Positions 23,722 to 35,605 are shown, counted from the stretch's first letter. The stretch is DNA of 64,000 bases from Diaporthe sp. PMI_573 (GCA_021399435.1 JAJTUP010000012.1:930001-994000), one strand, 5' to 3'. The notes: generated from the sequence alone by a model not told the origin. A program made the numbers and translations.

Positions 23722-26700
23722 CTAGGCCGCTAAATCATAGTAAATACAACTCCCCGTCCGGAAGTTGTAGACGAAGGCATGCTTGAGGCCCGCATCGCGG
23801 AACTCAAGAAGCATGTCCTGGACTTCGCGCACGTACTTCTTCTCGGCATTGGTGACGTCGAGCCTCCGCCAGGTGTCGCCCTCCGAGAGGCTCGTCCCCC
23901 TGATGGCGTTGAGCACGTTGTCGGTCGTCTCGATGGCGGCGATGGGCCCGTCCAGGAAGCCCTGGACGAGCCTGGCTGCGCTGCTCTGTGCCTGCTCGAC
24001 AACGGTCTGTCTGTTAAACTTCTTGGACTTGGTCTGCGCGGTGAGGACGCGGACTTCTTGCTGGTGGTGGCTTTGGTTGGAGTGCGGGAAGGGGCTCGTG
24101 TCGCCCAGGGAGTTGTTGCCCTCTGAATGAGCGATACCGCCGCGAGGCCGAGAAGATGTGGCAGTCTTTGCGTTGGAGTCGCGCTCGCGCATATCGCCGC
24201 GCAGCCAGTTCAAAAGCTCCCTCGCCGGCAAATCTTCATCTGGTACATTGCGCCAGAATGTCTTGACCTTCAGTATGTCCGCCTTGACGATGATCATCCA
24301 CGCGGGCTGCTCTTCTGGTCTGTCTGATATCAGCTCGTCGGGTGAGCGAGCCTCATCTGCAAGTTCTGCGCTGATGGCATTGGTCTGTAGGGTACGCAGG
24401 ATCTCGAGAGCCGTTGATCGCCTAATAACCGGGTCAAAGCTGGCCACGAGGACATCACAGCGTCTCTCGCTAAAGAGTCCGTGTGATTCTTCTTCCGCCG
24501 CCCTCTTCAAGAAAGCCTTTCCACCACTCTTTGCGGGCACTTGCGCCAGCTTTTCCCAGGGGAGGCTGACTCCGACAGCATACCGCTCCCCAATCAAGCT
24601 ACTGCCCGCTTTGTGACGATGTTCCTTTATCAGGCTATCGTATCTTCCCCCGGCAGCCAAGACAACCCTGACCTTCTTGTCGAACACGCAGGAAAACATG
24701 AGGCCGCCTCTGAAGAATGCCTCGTTGACAGAGTACAGAGGACTGATGTATATCTTGGTTTTGACTCCAAGGACTCTGCAGTACTCGGATACTTCCTTCA
24801 GATGAGCAATCGTAGATGAAGCCTTTTGATGGAAGTCAGTAGCCCCAAACAAAGACTTCAGTTTGGAAAATGTTTTTGTCGGTGTATCTCGAAAGTCGAA
24901 GCGCTGAAGTTCGTCGACGCTCGTCGCGGAGACGCCGCACTGGGGTGAGCGTAATTCACCTCGTAGCTTCTGCCAGGTCACGCCTTGCACGTTGAGCCTG
25001 CTCAGTGTTTCCGCAGCTGCTCGCCTGACTGGTTGCTCGATGCCACAGTATTCGAAGATGAGCTGAAGGAGATCAGAATGGCCGAGCTGGAATGCCATCT
25101 GGCTGGAGGACAGCGTCGGAAAAGCGGCGATAATGTCATCAACCACTGATAAAACGCGGGCCTCTTTCAACGACAGGTCTAACGTGTTGGTTGTCACAAT
25201 GTCAAAATCCGCAACGCCTATTTGATTCGGTTGACCGCCGCCTTGTTGTTCCCGGTAAACGCTCCCGAACGAGTAAGAATGCTGAGGAGTCGTATTTGTT
25301 GATTTGGCAAGCATACGGGCATGGCCCATCTTCAGATCAAATGGTAGCTGCAGCAGATTGCCATGGTTGTCCAGTAGGCGGACGGCATTGGTGTAATGAG
25401 ACGAGGCAGGATAGAGGTTTGGTGTGGGCACCTCAACAGCGCCGTGACACTTGAAGATGGAAATCAGCGTCTCCTTCACAACACGTTGGCGAAGGAGCTC
25501 TGTAGCTGACAGAGCCTGTGCCTGCATATCCCAAACGAAGTCTTTTGCACGGTCTACTTTTCTGGAAAACAACGTCGACAGTATCTTCTCGAAAAATGGA
25601 GAGTTTGGATCTGCCACACCAGCACTATGATCAATTTGTAAGCATTCTGTCTTTCACCTAGACATCAATTCGAAGCAACGCGAAGAGGACATGAAGGACT
25701 TGGGGATGAGGTGCGCGAAATCTTACATTGCTCGCCGAATAGTGTCACTCTCCATTTCATCCGGAAGCTTGTTGCTCTTCAAGAGCTCGGTGCTGGAAGG
25801 GCGCTCTTTTGGGTTGTGAGTGAGCAGAGACATAATGATCTCTGCTTGAGCCGCCCCATGGTCAAAGTCAGAGGGCAATACAGGATGTGGCCGGCGAAGA
25901 TCCTCAAGAACCTGGGCTCTTTGCATGCCAAGCATTGGTGGATAGCACATTTCGAAGAACATTATGCCCAGGGAGTACATCTGATAGAATTGGCGCGTCA
26001 GTCAATCTTGTCAGTTCTCACCCTTAGGAAACCTGCTCCACATGACTGGTCTACGCATTCCGTCTGCCACAGTACCGAAAGCAATGAAGCTCGGTGGCAA
26101 TGGCACTGAACCTTCAAGACGGGGGAAAATACGACAGAGGGGATGAGAATAGGCCAGGTTATGCGCAGCGCGCAACACATAACCTCGGTCCAAAGGGCCG
26201 GTGAAAGTTCATCTTGGAGTGATGGTAACAAGGATTACAAGTACTCACATCAACTTTTGAGGTGTAGCTGCCACTGCCACCTGACTTGACTTCAGGGGCA
26301 ACATAAACCGATGTGCCGACACTTCTTGTCATATCCTCTTGATCCATGACGGACGGGTGCGAATGTGCCTTGTCTGAAGCTATGAGACCCTTGCTGGCCA
26401 ATCCAAAGTCTCCTATTTTGACATTATTGACGCCATCCGGGCCAACGCTGATGAATATATTATCTGGCTTGAGATCACGGTGAACTATGTTCAAGCTGTT
26501 GAGCGTACGGAGTTAGCTGTCACGCAAATGCCGTAAGGAAGAAGGCCACATACCTGTGGACGTGGACCAGCCCCTGTAGTATCTGACGAAATAGTCGCCA
26601 CACCTCCGTCTTGTTCTTCGCCAAATTCCTTGCGATGAGGTCGCGAAGAGTCTAGGAATAGATCAGCTCAGTACGGACGCAACGGCAGCAAATTTTCGGA

Positions 26701-29179
26701 GCACGCCAGCCTCCTGCATCATCTCAGGTGGGGGCACTCCGGGGATTCCATCCAGAACGATTCTGATGCAGGTTGGCAAAGCAAGCAGGAGACTTACTCG
26801 CTTCTCGCAGTACTCCATGGAGATATACAGGATTGTTCTGTAGGGCCGATGACTCGACCGGCGTGTGCGCTTGCGTACAGGCAGGATGTGTTGAGGCCCC
26901 TTCGTCCCATACGTGTCAGTTCCAGATTCATCATCCGATTGGTCTGAGTCCTCCTCGCTATCGCTTTGCTCGTCATCGTCAACATTATCGTCGTCGTCGT
27001 CGTCGTCGTCCTCGACGGCGTCACTGTCGTCATCACCAAACTCGATGTCCAATCGTCTGCTCGAAGAAATGAAGTCCAAGCCGCCTTGGCTTGTAGCGAA
27101 CTCGATGTTGAAACCACCTTGTGATACGGTGTCTCGAGAAAATTCCGTGCCGCCAGCATCAGTCGAAGCCTCTTCGTCAGTTGCTTCGGATACATCGTAC
27201 ACCTCCTCCAGCCAGGTGTTGAAATACCGCACAACAGCAGGGTGACTGAGTTGGGAGAGCAGTCGCACCTCTTTGAGAACCTCAGTCAGGCCGCCTTGAG
27301 AGCCCGATGAGATCTTCTTGATGGCGTATATCTGACCGTCAAGCTTTTTGCGTGCCTTTACGACCTCACCGAAGCCGCCTTTGCCCAGGCGGCCCTCCTC
27401 AACAAAATCTTCTTTGTATCTAGATGAAGCATGAGCGCGATTTGTCGTGGAGTTGTGCCGGGATCTGCTTCGAACTGGCGTAATTTGGGGAAGAGAACCA
27501 AGTGTGGAGCTGGAGTGACCAATGAATGTATTCTCGACGAATATGGGCGCATCCGTAGCCAAGAATTCACTCGAGCTCAACTCGAAAGCACGCGGCCTCT
27601 TCTTCGGGTCTGACTTGAAGAAGAATTCAACCAACTCTTCTAATGCATCAGACAGCGACAGCGAATCCATGAGGTCTACCGGCGAGTGATACTTCTGAGC
27701 CACATCAAGACCGAGAATCATCTGGAGGAAGACAAGCCCAAGATCCCATATGTCAGTCTTCTGAGTATACTGCGCTTTGGATGCAGCCGCAATCTCAGGA
27801 GGAAACCAGTAGGCAGATTTGGCATCCCGCATGGAGGTCACTGCTTGGGTGGTTGTGCATAGGTTGTGCAGCTCTCTCTGGTAACCGGCATCGGCCAACT
27901 TGGGGATCATATCGCCCGTCGATTCTGTAACCAACAGGATATTGCCGGGATGGATGTCCTGATGCACGACTCCTTGGCTGTGGAGCCAGCCCAGAGCGTC
28001 AAGAAGATTGACAGTACAACTCCGGACCCTGTTAACATCCAGATGGCCTGACCACCGCAGCAGTTTTTCGAGTGATCCATCCTCAGCAAAGGGGCTCAGC
28101 ACACTGACATCCCAGCTGATAGCATTTGCGATGTCGTTAGCAGTGCGGCCGATCTTGTAATCAAGGACCTCGAGGATAGCCTGGTGACGGAGCTTCTTCA
28201 TCGTGTCCAGCTCTGACTCCAGCGCCTGTAGCTGCTTCTTGAACTGCGCTTGGTCCTTTCCCGTGGAGTGCACCTGGACCTGCTTTAGAGCGAGCCTGGG
28301 TCGCTTTTGGCCCGCGGGCAGCACCGGACGTACTTCGTGGACCGTTGTTATGGGTCCAGCGAGGAACTCGGTCTTGCCTGTGACGACGTTGAAGACGACC
28401 GAGTTGCCATGAAAGTCGGTCAGCCTACAGAGCTGATCGAAGACGACACGTTCACCCTCCGAATCTCGCGGGTCATCGGCGGAGGCGAAGGCGACATGGT
28501 TGGGTGGGTTCTTCCTTCTCGACTCCTTGACCCTCTCGTCCTGTCGTTTGAGCTCCTGCTGGACCATCTGACCAAGATACTTTTCTTCCTCCTTGGTGTC
28601 ATGGATCTTCTTTTGCTCTTCTTTGTGCCTCTGTTCCTGCGCAAGCTGAGCCATGGCAGCTTCATGAGCCGCCCGTTCCTGCTCGAGGGTTGGAAGCGCG
28701 CGCCCAGCAATCTTTGCCTGAGCAGCCTCCTCGAGGATCTCTCTGATCCCTTCGACGAGGCTCATCATCATGACCTCCTCCTCCTTGACGAATTCCTTGG
28801 ACTGTGTCTCGATATAGATCTGGACTTTGTACAAGGTTGCCTCCTTCAGATTGCCGTGCTCCTTCAGTGTGAGAAGCGGTGGCGACTTGGGATATGTAGC
28901 CACCAAGACCACTCCGAGAGTAAGAGCAACATGGTCATCGGAGGTGGCTCTGATGTGGATATCAAACGAAGGCTCCGCCTTCTTCCAGGCGCTGTGGGCA
29001 GCCTTGATCACGAAATCATCACCATAGATGGCTTCAAGCGCGGTGATTTCGTCCTGTTGACGTTCCTCGTAGCTAGCCTTCAGAGGCGGGGCTGGCAGGG
29101 CGGCCACCGACGGGCCTTGCGTTGGTTCATTCTTCTCTACGTTCTTCTGAGCGTTCTTGTTTCTTTTCTTGCCAGCCAT
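23722..29179 (-). CDS. GCN2: eIF2alpha kinase GCN2 (CPC-3)
   Basis: Five exons (29179-26798, 26651-26554, 26495-26249, 25980-25727, 25624-23722) give 1627 residues, as expected for GCN2. It senses uncharged tRNA and phosphorylates eIF2alpha in amino-acid starvation. Domain order: RWD (about 35-155, ERQQDEITALEAIYGDDF) for Gcn1 binding; a charged segment; a pseudokinase (about 270-550); the kinase from about 590 with GRLGKGGFGEVV, AIKKI, HRDLKPDN, GDFGLA and the activation loop TRSVGTSVYVAPE; then a histidyl-tRNA-synthetase-like region and the C-terminal ribosome/dimer domain. The kinase insert holds a very acidic stretch (about 725-770). Short exons 2 to 4 code the catalytic and C-lobe parts; all junctions keep the kinase motifs. 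An out-of-frame upstream ORF overlaps the start. Confidence 0.95.
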
Positions 29180-29196
29180 AATATCATGAAGAGCAT
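29137..29196 (-). other. upstream ORF overlapping the GCN2 start
   Basis: An ATG at 29196, and a second in the same frame at 29187, open a 19-codon frame that ends in TAG at 29139-29137. It is out of frame with the GCN2 ATG at 29179 and covers it. Both the uORF ATG at 29196 and the GCN2 ATG carry A at -3. Confidence 0.6.
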
Positions 29197-30232
29197 GGTT
29201 CTGAGAAAAGGAACGATCTCGCAGGGGTTATCTGAGAGTCAGACGGTAGGCTGTGCATTCACCTATTGCTGGTGATGTTTGCGGGTATATTTCGCGTCTG
29301 CTGGTGTCGTTCATTGACATGAGGATCGAGGTTGTATGTTTTTTCCGTAAAATCTCCCCGTATATTTGTGGATTGTATTGTAGGCAAGTTGTTGAGAGAG
29401 GCAACCTTGACGACAGCGTGACACACAGTGGCAGACCTGATGTGTAGGCAGTTCAAGATAACCAGCAGTTCAGATGACCCCAGAGCCCCAGTCGATCGAC
29501 TTCAAGTCTTTCATAGGGCTGAGCTGCAGGTCAGATCCCCTGCCTAAATCCTTAGGCGGGGTTCGTCTCTCCTGTAGGCAATACTGACAGGGCCTGAGAT
29601 AGCTCAGCTCTTCTCGTCCAACGTATCAGAGGGAAAAAAACAAAACATGAAAAGTAAATGAATGAAATGATATTACCCCGACCACAAACACATACGACCG
29701 ATCTTTGGCTTCGTATGTAGAAACCGACCTGGAAAACAATGCATCCATTTACCACGGGCCGCAAGTGAATATTCCAAGCCTATATACGTGCATAGGCGCA
29801 TGAGGGTGGGCGGGTCCATGTTGGATCTGCAGGCCTGGTCCAGAGATGCCCAGCACATGTGAATACGGGCGCGCATCTTGAGATCTTTACAAAGAGAAAG
29901 TTAAGGACGCTCGCTGTTTTGACTTACACGCCCAACCCTATCTCTTGATGCAAACTGCCGGTGTCTAAAAGTCTGTGTCCCCTTGAGCTTCTGCTGCACC
30001 TTAGCGCCAGGCCGCACTAGGAGCGGCCCTCAGCACAGTAGCACCTGGCCACCCTCAGTGATTGCCCGGTCTACCGCCAAGAACCCAAGTAAACACCCAA
30101 GAACGCGACGCTCCGACTCTCTGCCCAGATCGCGTAAAACACCTACCTACATTCCAGCCAATTTCAGGAGCTTCATGATTACAATTGACCCTTAGCAACA
30201 TCGCCTAAATCCCGCCCCCCACCGCGGCCACA
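29180..30232. promoter_or_regulatory. divergent promoter region GCN2 / CUT12
   Basis: The region has 1.05 kb between outward-reading genes. A CCAAT box lies near 30156 on the CUT12 side. No gene is seen inside. Confidence 0.55.
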
Positions 30233-32320
30233 ATGCTCGGCTGGGCCTTGCACAAGGCGACGGGCAACGCGCCCCAGAACGCGCCCACCCCAGGTCCAGG
30301 TACTACTGCTCGCCCATGAACCGCTCCGAACACCATGACTGACTGACGCGCTTTGCCTACAGATGATACATTCGTCGAACAGCCAGACACTCCCGCCCCT
30401 GTGTTTGCAGCACGGGCGTTCAAACGCGCCCTCTTTGGCACGCCCGCCCCTCAGAGGGACGTCCAGTCCAGGAAAGAGACCAGGGCTGCCGCGGCGAGGT
30501 CAGACAAGGCCAAGCCCTCTACCGCCGAAGAACAGAAGAGATATGAATCTCCCACGAGACCACAAGGAATCCTCCTGACTCCAGGAACCGGAACTTCGCG
30601 TCGGAAGCGCGTCTCCTTCGGGCGCGATGTGAAGGCCAACACCGCGGCCGCCAACGCCGAGGCCGCCAAGTCACGTCCGCGCACAAAGCTACAGGAGGCC
30701 CTCGAGAAGTCGCGCAAAGAAAACAGCAGGGCGTCGGGCGATGACCAGGCTAGGAAGCCCACCTTCGGCCTCGAGGAAGCCGAGGGCGACGGTGCTTGGG
30801 AGGAGGTTGATGAGCTCGATCGCGAGCCAGACATCACCGTGGACCTGAACGAGCCAAGGTCACAGTCGGGGCAATACTGGAAGAGCGAGTTTCAAAAGTA
30901 CCATGACGAGGCGCGAGCCGAGATGGAGAAGCTTGTTAAGTACAAGCAGCTCGCCAAGTCGTATGCGAAAGCCAAAGACGCCGAGGCTCTCGACATGAAT
31001 GAGCGGCTCAGGGAGGAGCAGTCCAAGGTTGTGCAGATGGAGCAGAAGATCACAGAGCTGGCGGGTCAGGTCACAGCGAAGCAGGGCCAGGGCAAAGGCA
31101 CCCGAGACGACAGGAAGCTCATGAGAGATCTCACGCGCCAGACGGCCCTCGCCGTACAGTACAGAGAACAAGTCGAGGAGCTGGAAACACTGCTTCGGGA
31201 ATCAGGTTATGGCGCTGATGGGAACCGCCGACGACGTGGGGTTACATCTCCGCGGACTGCGCAGACGCTACTCGAGACTCAACGAGAGCTGAGGAAGGCC
31301 CGTGAGCAAGTTGAAGAGTTGAACCATCTGCGCTACGAGCTCAAATGCGTCAAGACAGATTTGAGCACGTCCGAGCAGCGGAGTCTGAAGCTCGAGGGTG
31401 AAAAGAAGAAGGCAGTCGCAGACCTGGCCAAGAGCGAGATCAAAGTGGCAGAGCTTGAGCGGAAGCTGGCAAAAGCTGAACAAGACCGACAAAGGAAGGA
31501 CAGCCAGCATGAGAGGTTGAAGGCCGACTACGATGCCCTCAGGGAGCAGAACAAGACGCAAAGGGCGTCCAGGAATGGAAATACACAGCAGCTAAAGCAA
31601 GACCTCGACTCGATATCTACCGGTCGCAATGCGCTGAACTCCTGGGAAGATAAATTCATCGATGCCCAGGCTAAGGCCAGAGACCAGCAGAGCGCCCGTC
31701 GCCGCGGGTTGGGGGATGCGAGTGTCGCAGTCAACAATCCCAGGCTAGACCAGAAGAGGTTCTCAGATTACCAGTCGCTTGGACAACGCTTTCAAGGCTT
31801 GAAGAACAAAGGCGGCGATGGGACGGAAGATATTACTCATGATCTTCTACAGATCAGGCCTCGCTTGGACGAAGTGCAGACCGAGGCACCTCTTGCTCGC
31901 TCAATTTCCCGCTCGGGTAAGAGGAAAGCTCCTGGACAGGCTATACTCGACCATGATCCATTCCCCGAAGACGAGTTCACACTGGACACCCCTAGTCGAA
32001 AAATCAGCAGAACACCGTCGCGAGAGTTCAGGGTGTCAAAATCTCCACGGCCCAAGAGCAACAGGCTTTCTGCGAATCAGCCCGTCGTCAATGGTGAGCC
32101 AAAGAGTCCAGCTCTCGGTCTCGCCAGAGACAGGGCGCGAACCTGGAAGCTCGACCACGTGCCGGACAATCCAACGACGGACGTCGTATCCTCCAGACCG
32201 TCGTCTCTTCCTGCTGATCGACGAGCTGCTGCTATCGCCAGGTTGGAGCAAAAGAGAGCGGAACGAAGACGAGGCCATGAGAGTGCGGCACTGCCTGGCA
32301 AGGAAAATTTGAGGCCCTGA
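30233..32320 (+). CDS. CUT12: spindle pole body protein, Cut12 family
   Basis: Two exons (30233-30299, 30363-32320) give 674 residues. Cut12 is a spindle-pole-body component that helps activate the mitotic regulators at the pole in fission yeast; that role is carried over from the family. The Cut12 signature is visible: MLGW at the start, then DDTFVEQPDTPAPVFAARAF and KRALFGTP, then GILLTPGTGTSRRKRVSFG (about 90-110). From about residue 185 to 420 the sequence is a long charged coiled coil. The C-terminal third is Ser/Pro/Arg-rich with many SP/TP sites, suitable for mitotic kinases, though this is only inference. The 63-bp intron lies after P22 and its removal joins GP to DDTFVEQP. Confidence 0.85.
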
Positions 32321-32647
32321 GCGAGGGCTGTTGGTGGAAAATGAGCACAGCGGGCTCGTATGCTGGTGGAGATGATTCATTGTTTCGATTAGCGACTTTG
32401 CGCAGGGCTATTGTTTGGGTTGCCCCAAAGTTTGGTGTCTGGAGTACTATGGAATTGCTATTAGCTTGATCCTAGGAAGTAAGCCTGGTTCTGTACGTTT
32501 GGATTTCCTGATATGGGCAATTAGAGCCTGAGAGCCTGGCCGTTGTGAGCGATAGCCCCGCAGCCCGTCCAAGATTAAAATAAGAGACGCACTCGTCAGC
32601 CTCTCATCGCTGCACTTCTACAATTATCTCACAACGTATACGGTAGC
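32321..32647. other. short intergenic, CUT12 3' flank and UreF promoter
   Basis: There are 327 bp between two rightward genes. No extra gene was seen. Confidence 0.6.
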
Positions 32648-33707
32648 ATGACCTCTAAGCCGCCAGATAAGAACGACGACGAGTCGGATGACCTAATCGA
32701 GACTGAGATCCAGGACCTGGAACAAAGATTAGAGCAAGCCAGAGCCCGTCTGAGAGACCGCAAAGCAGCGCTGCCGAACGGCTCGAGCAATGAATCTCAC
32801 AATGGCGATGGCGCTCACAGCCACGCCGCATCCACACTCAAAGGCAAGTCTCGCTCATGTCACGAACCAGCAAGCGAGGCACCGACTGACCCAGCCAGTA
32901 GTTTCGCCCCCTCACAAAACAATACACTTCCTCCTACTGCTCTCCGACTCCGCCCTGCCGCTAGGCTCCTTCGCCTTCAGCAGCGGCCTCGAGTCGTACC
33001 TCGCCCACAACCGCCGCTCCGGCCCCGGGGCGGGGGCGGCTGCGGCTGCTCCACCACCGCGCGGCTACTACTCACAGTTCGACCTCTTCCTGCCCATCTC
33101 GGTCTCCTCCTACGCCTCCACCACCCTCCCCTTCGTCCTGGCGGCGCACCGCGAACCAGCAGGGCTCCCGGACCTGGACGACTACCTCGACGCGGCGGTC
33201 ATGTGCACCGTGGGCAAGCGCGCGTCCGTGGCGCAGGGGCGCGCCCTGCTGGGCCTCTGGGAGCGGTCCTTCACGGCGTCGGCGTCGCTCCGGCCGCCGC
33301 AGGCGTCTGCTGCCGGTGACCACGACGCCGCCCTGCGGGAGTACTCGCGGGCGCTGCGGGCGCCGGCCAGGGAGTACGACGAGACGGGCTTGCCCCCCGT
33401 CGCGGCCCACCTCGCGCCGCTCTTTGGTGTCATCTGCCGCGTCGTCGGGCTGAGCCTGCACCAGACGGCGTATATCTTCATGCTTGGCCATGTCAAGGCC
33501 TTGATATCCGCGGCCGTCCGGGCGAACCTGCTCGGCCCTTATCAGGCGCAGCGGTTGCTGGCGAGCAGCGAGGTGATGGGGATGATTGCCGCGGCTATTG
33601 AGAGGGAGTGGGACACGTCCGTGGAGGAGGCTGGTCAGAGTGTGCCGGTGATGGATCTATGGGTCGGGAGGCACGAGGTCCTATACAGTAGGATATTCAA
33701 CAGTTAG
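32648..33707 (+). CDS. ureF: urease accessory protein UreF with N-terminal coiled coil
   Basis: Two exons (32648-32843, 32899-33707) give 334 residues. UreF joins UreD and UreG to load nickel into urease. The UreF fold starts near residue 70 with FLLLLSDSALPLGSFAFSSG; the helices GLPDLDDYLDAAVMCTVGKR, HLAPLFGVICRVVGL and EVMGMIAAAI follow. The first 65 residues are an acidic and coiled-coil segment (DLIETEIQDLEQRLEQARAR) that bacterial UreF lacks. The two parts lie in different frames; the only in-frame junction is a GC-AG intron of 55 bp, AAAG|GCAAGT to CCAG|TAGTT, with a good branch point CTGAC near its end. Low-complexity Ala/Gly/Pro segments interrupt the domain. No other urease gene is in the window. 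The gene ends 97 bp from the converging CWC2 gene. Confidence 0.88.
32844..32898 (+). other. GC-AG intron in ureF
   Basis: The donor is GCAAGT after AAAG, the acceptor is CCAG, the length is 55 bp, and the branch point ACTGAC sits about 10 bases from the 3' end. The nearby GT donor (GTCTCG) gives the wrong frame with every acceptor. Confidence 0.8.
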
Positions 33708-33804
33708 AGGCTGTGTTTGAGAGTCTACTATGTAGTATCAGGTTGGCAACCATTGTACCCTGCCATTTATCACAAGCTGCTGTGTCGAAATGGCAGCTCT
33801 GCTT

Positions 33805-35049
33805 CTAGTCGCTATCATCATCACTGTCGTACGAAACTAACGGGCCTCCTGGGGCCTTCTTCTCTTTGGACGCAACCGCCACTTGTGCAGATTTCAGAGC
33901 CGCCAGCGTGCTGCTCGAGAAGATCCCATTCTCCTCGAGTTGCCTCTGAGTCTCATCTGCCGCAGCCTGCGCTTCGGCCTCTCCGCTCTCGAGCATCAAA
34001 CGCTGTTGCTGCTCCAAATCTATTTGCTCGCCGTGACCTTCTCTCGCCCTCGGGTTGACCGCGTTCTCTCCCCTGGCAAAGTGCACCTCATCTGGCGCCT
34101 CGTAGCCTTCCAAGCCGTAGCTGCTCTCCACTTTTCTTCTCTTCCTTGCCTCCGGGTCCCTGCCTTCTATCTCGGCAACGAACTCTTCGGGAAGTGCGCG
34201 GCGGACCGCCTCGGCGGCTTGCTCCTCGATTCTCCTCGCCTCTCTTGCCTGCGCCATTGGGTTGGGATCGGCTGTCGCCCACCGGACGTTCAGGATCTCG
34301 CTGTGGTCCAGGCTCTGATGTGCCATTGACTCCTTTGCGAACTGAGCGTTGGCCTCGTTGGAATATGTGATGAAAGCGACGCCTCTCGTATTCAGTACTC
34401 TGACCCGCTCGACCTCGCCCCACTCGGCAAAGTGGCGCGCCACGATCTCCTCGATATCGTCGCTGACATGGATTCGTCCGACGTATATGGTGCGATTCTG
34501 CCTCATGAACGAGCCCACACCGCCCATGTCGTCGCGGTAGTCGCTGAACTTGTCACGGCCGAAGCAGTCGACGTTGGGGTTGAAGAGGTCGTGTATTGTC
34601 GGTAAGCGGTGCAGGTACTCGCAGTCTTGGCCCTTGGGACCTATGATAAATATCGGGCGTGAGCAGGTTATTCCTCTAGAAAGGCAGGGGCAACGCAGAG
34701 GGTGGAGACGGAGAGACCTACATATTCCTCGTGCAAAGAACAGGCAGAAGTAGGAGCCAGACACCTTGTCCGCCTTGGTGTATCCGGTGTCCTTTGCGAT
34801 GTTGCATCTCCCTTTTGCCGCCTTTTGGGATGCGTATTTGTCCTCGCGATCGCCACCAGACCATTTGTTGTACCAGATATTGAAAGTGGTTCCTGTCTGA
34901 GGTGGTGGCTCCGACTTGATTAGTGCAGGATCGATTTGCGGTCGCGCTGGGCGCTTCTTCTTCCTGATAATCTTCTTGACTTTTCTGACTGCAGGTTCTG
35001 CAAGCGCGAGCTCGTCCTGATTTTCTTGGTGCTCTGGTGCGTCAGCCAT
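33805..35049 (-). CDS. CWC2: pre-mRNA splicing factor Cwc2 (RBM22-like)
   Basis: Two exons (35049-34722, 34640-33805) give 387 residues. Cwc2 belongs to the NineTeen complex and contacts U6 snRNA and the intron in the active spliceosome. The Torus segment (FNIWYNKWSGGDREDKY) leads to the CCCH finger C102-x7-C110-x5-C116-x3-H120, then DLFNPNVDCFGRDKFSDYRDDMGGVGSF and an RRM (TIYVGRIHVSDD; RGVAFITY). The C-terminus is charged and Gln-rich. The 81-bp intron splits codon 110, a zinc-binding cysteine. It is a multiple of three and has no stop in frame, so an unspliced transcript would read through with 27 extra residues inside the finger. A more distal in-frame ATG at 35154 exists; MADAPEH at 35049 is the better start. 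Confidence 0.92.
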   Translation of the reverse strand: MADAPEHQENQDELALAEPAVRKVKKIIRKKKRPARPQIDPALIKSEPPPQTGTTFNIWYNKWSGGDREDKYASQKAAKGRCNIAKDTGYTKADKVSGSYFCLFFARGICRSLRLHPLRCPCLSRGITCSRPIFIIGPKGQDCEYLHRLPTIHDLFNPNVDCFGRDKFSDYRDDMGGVGSFMRQNRTIYVGRIHVSDDIEEIVARHFAEWGEVERVRVLNTRGVAFITYSNEANAQFAKESMAHQSLDHSEILNVRWATADPNPMAQAREARRIEEQAAEAVRRALPEEFVAEIEGRDPEARKRRKVESSYGLEGYEAPDEVHFARGENAVNPRAREGHGEQIDLEQQQRLMLESGEAEAQAAADETQRQLEENGIFSSSTLAALKSAQVAVASKEKKAPGGPLVSYDSDDDSD

Positions 35050-35605
35050 CTTCGTGGGTTGAGGTTTGTTGTTGTTTGGATAGAGAATTTGGAGTGGGAG
35101 GCACAAGGCTGAATCAAGTAGACTAGACGAAGTAGGCCAATTCTCGCTGAGCACACACCGAAGCTTGGTAGTCTACCTGCCGGGGTGGTAAAGCAGCTTG
35201 GGGCAAATTTAAGTGGGGCACGCAAAGCCCAGTGTGCCCCTCCAACACTGCTACTGCTGGGCTCACCTAATCCCATGTCTCCCATAACTCACTCATCCAA
35301 GATTCACGATACACGGCAATCCGTATATCGGGAAGCGGAAAGAGACACGAGCTCCAAAACTGTGGCGTTCCCTCTCTTACATGGGTTATCATCGTGTCTC
35401 ACGCTTCATTCGATGCGAATAGTCAACTCATCGCTGCCGACATATTCTACCACCGGGCAGTGAGCCTCTGGCTATATGCGAGAAAGGGTCAGGTCGAACA
35501 TACCCGAATATTGAACCCGGCTTGACCGGCAGCTTGTCTTTTCCGCCGAATTGTACATCCTTCCCAGGTGATCCATCGTGACCTCCGGTCACACCCGCCG
35601 CCAAG
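35050..35605. promoter_or_regulatory. divergent promoter region CWC2 / RBG1
   Basis: There are 556 bp between outward-reading genes. A CCAAT box lies near 35138. No gene was seen inside. Confidence 0.55.

Noticed and set aside
28307..29275. 322-codon plus-strand frame
   Set aside because: It is the antisense shadow of GCN2 exon 1, caused by codon bias.
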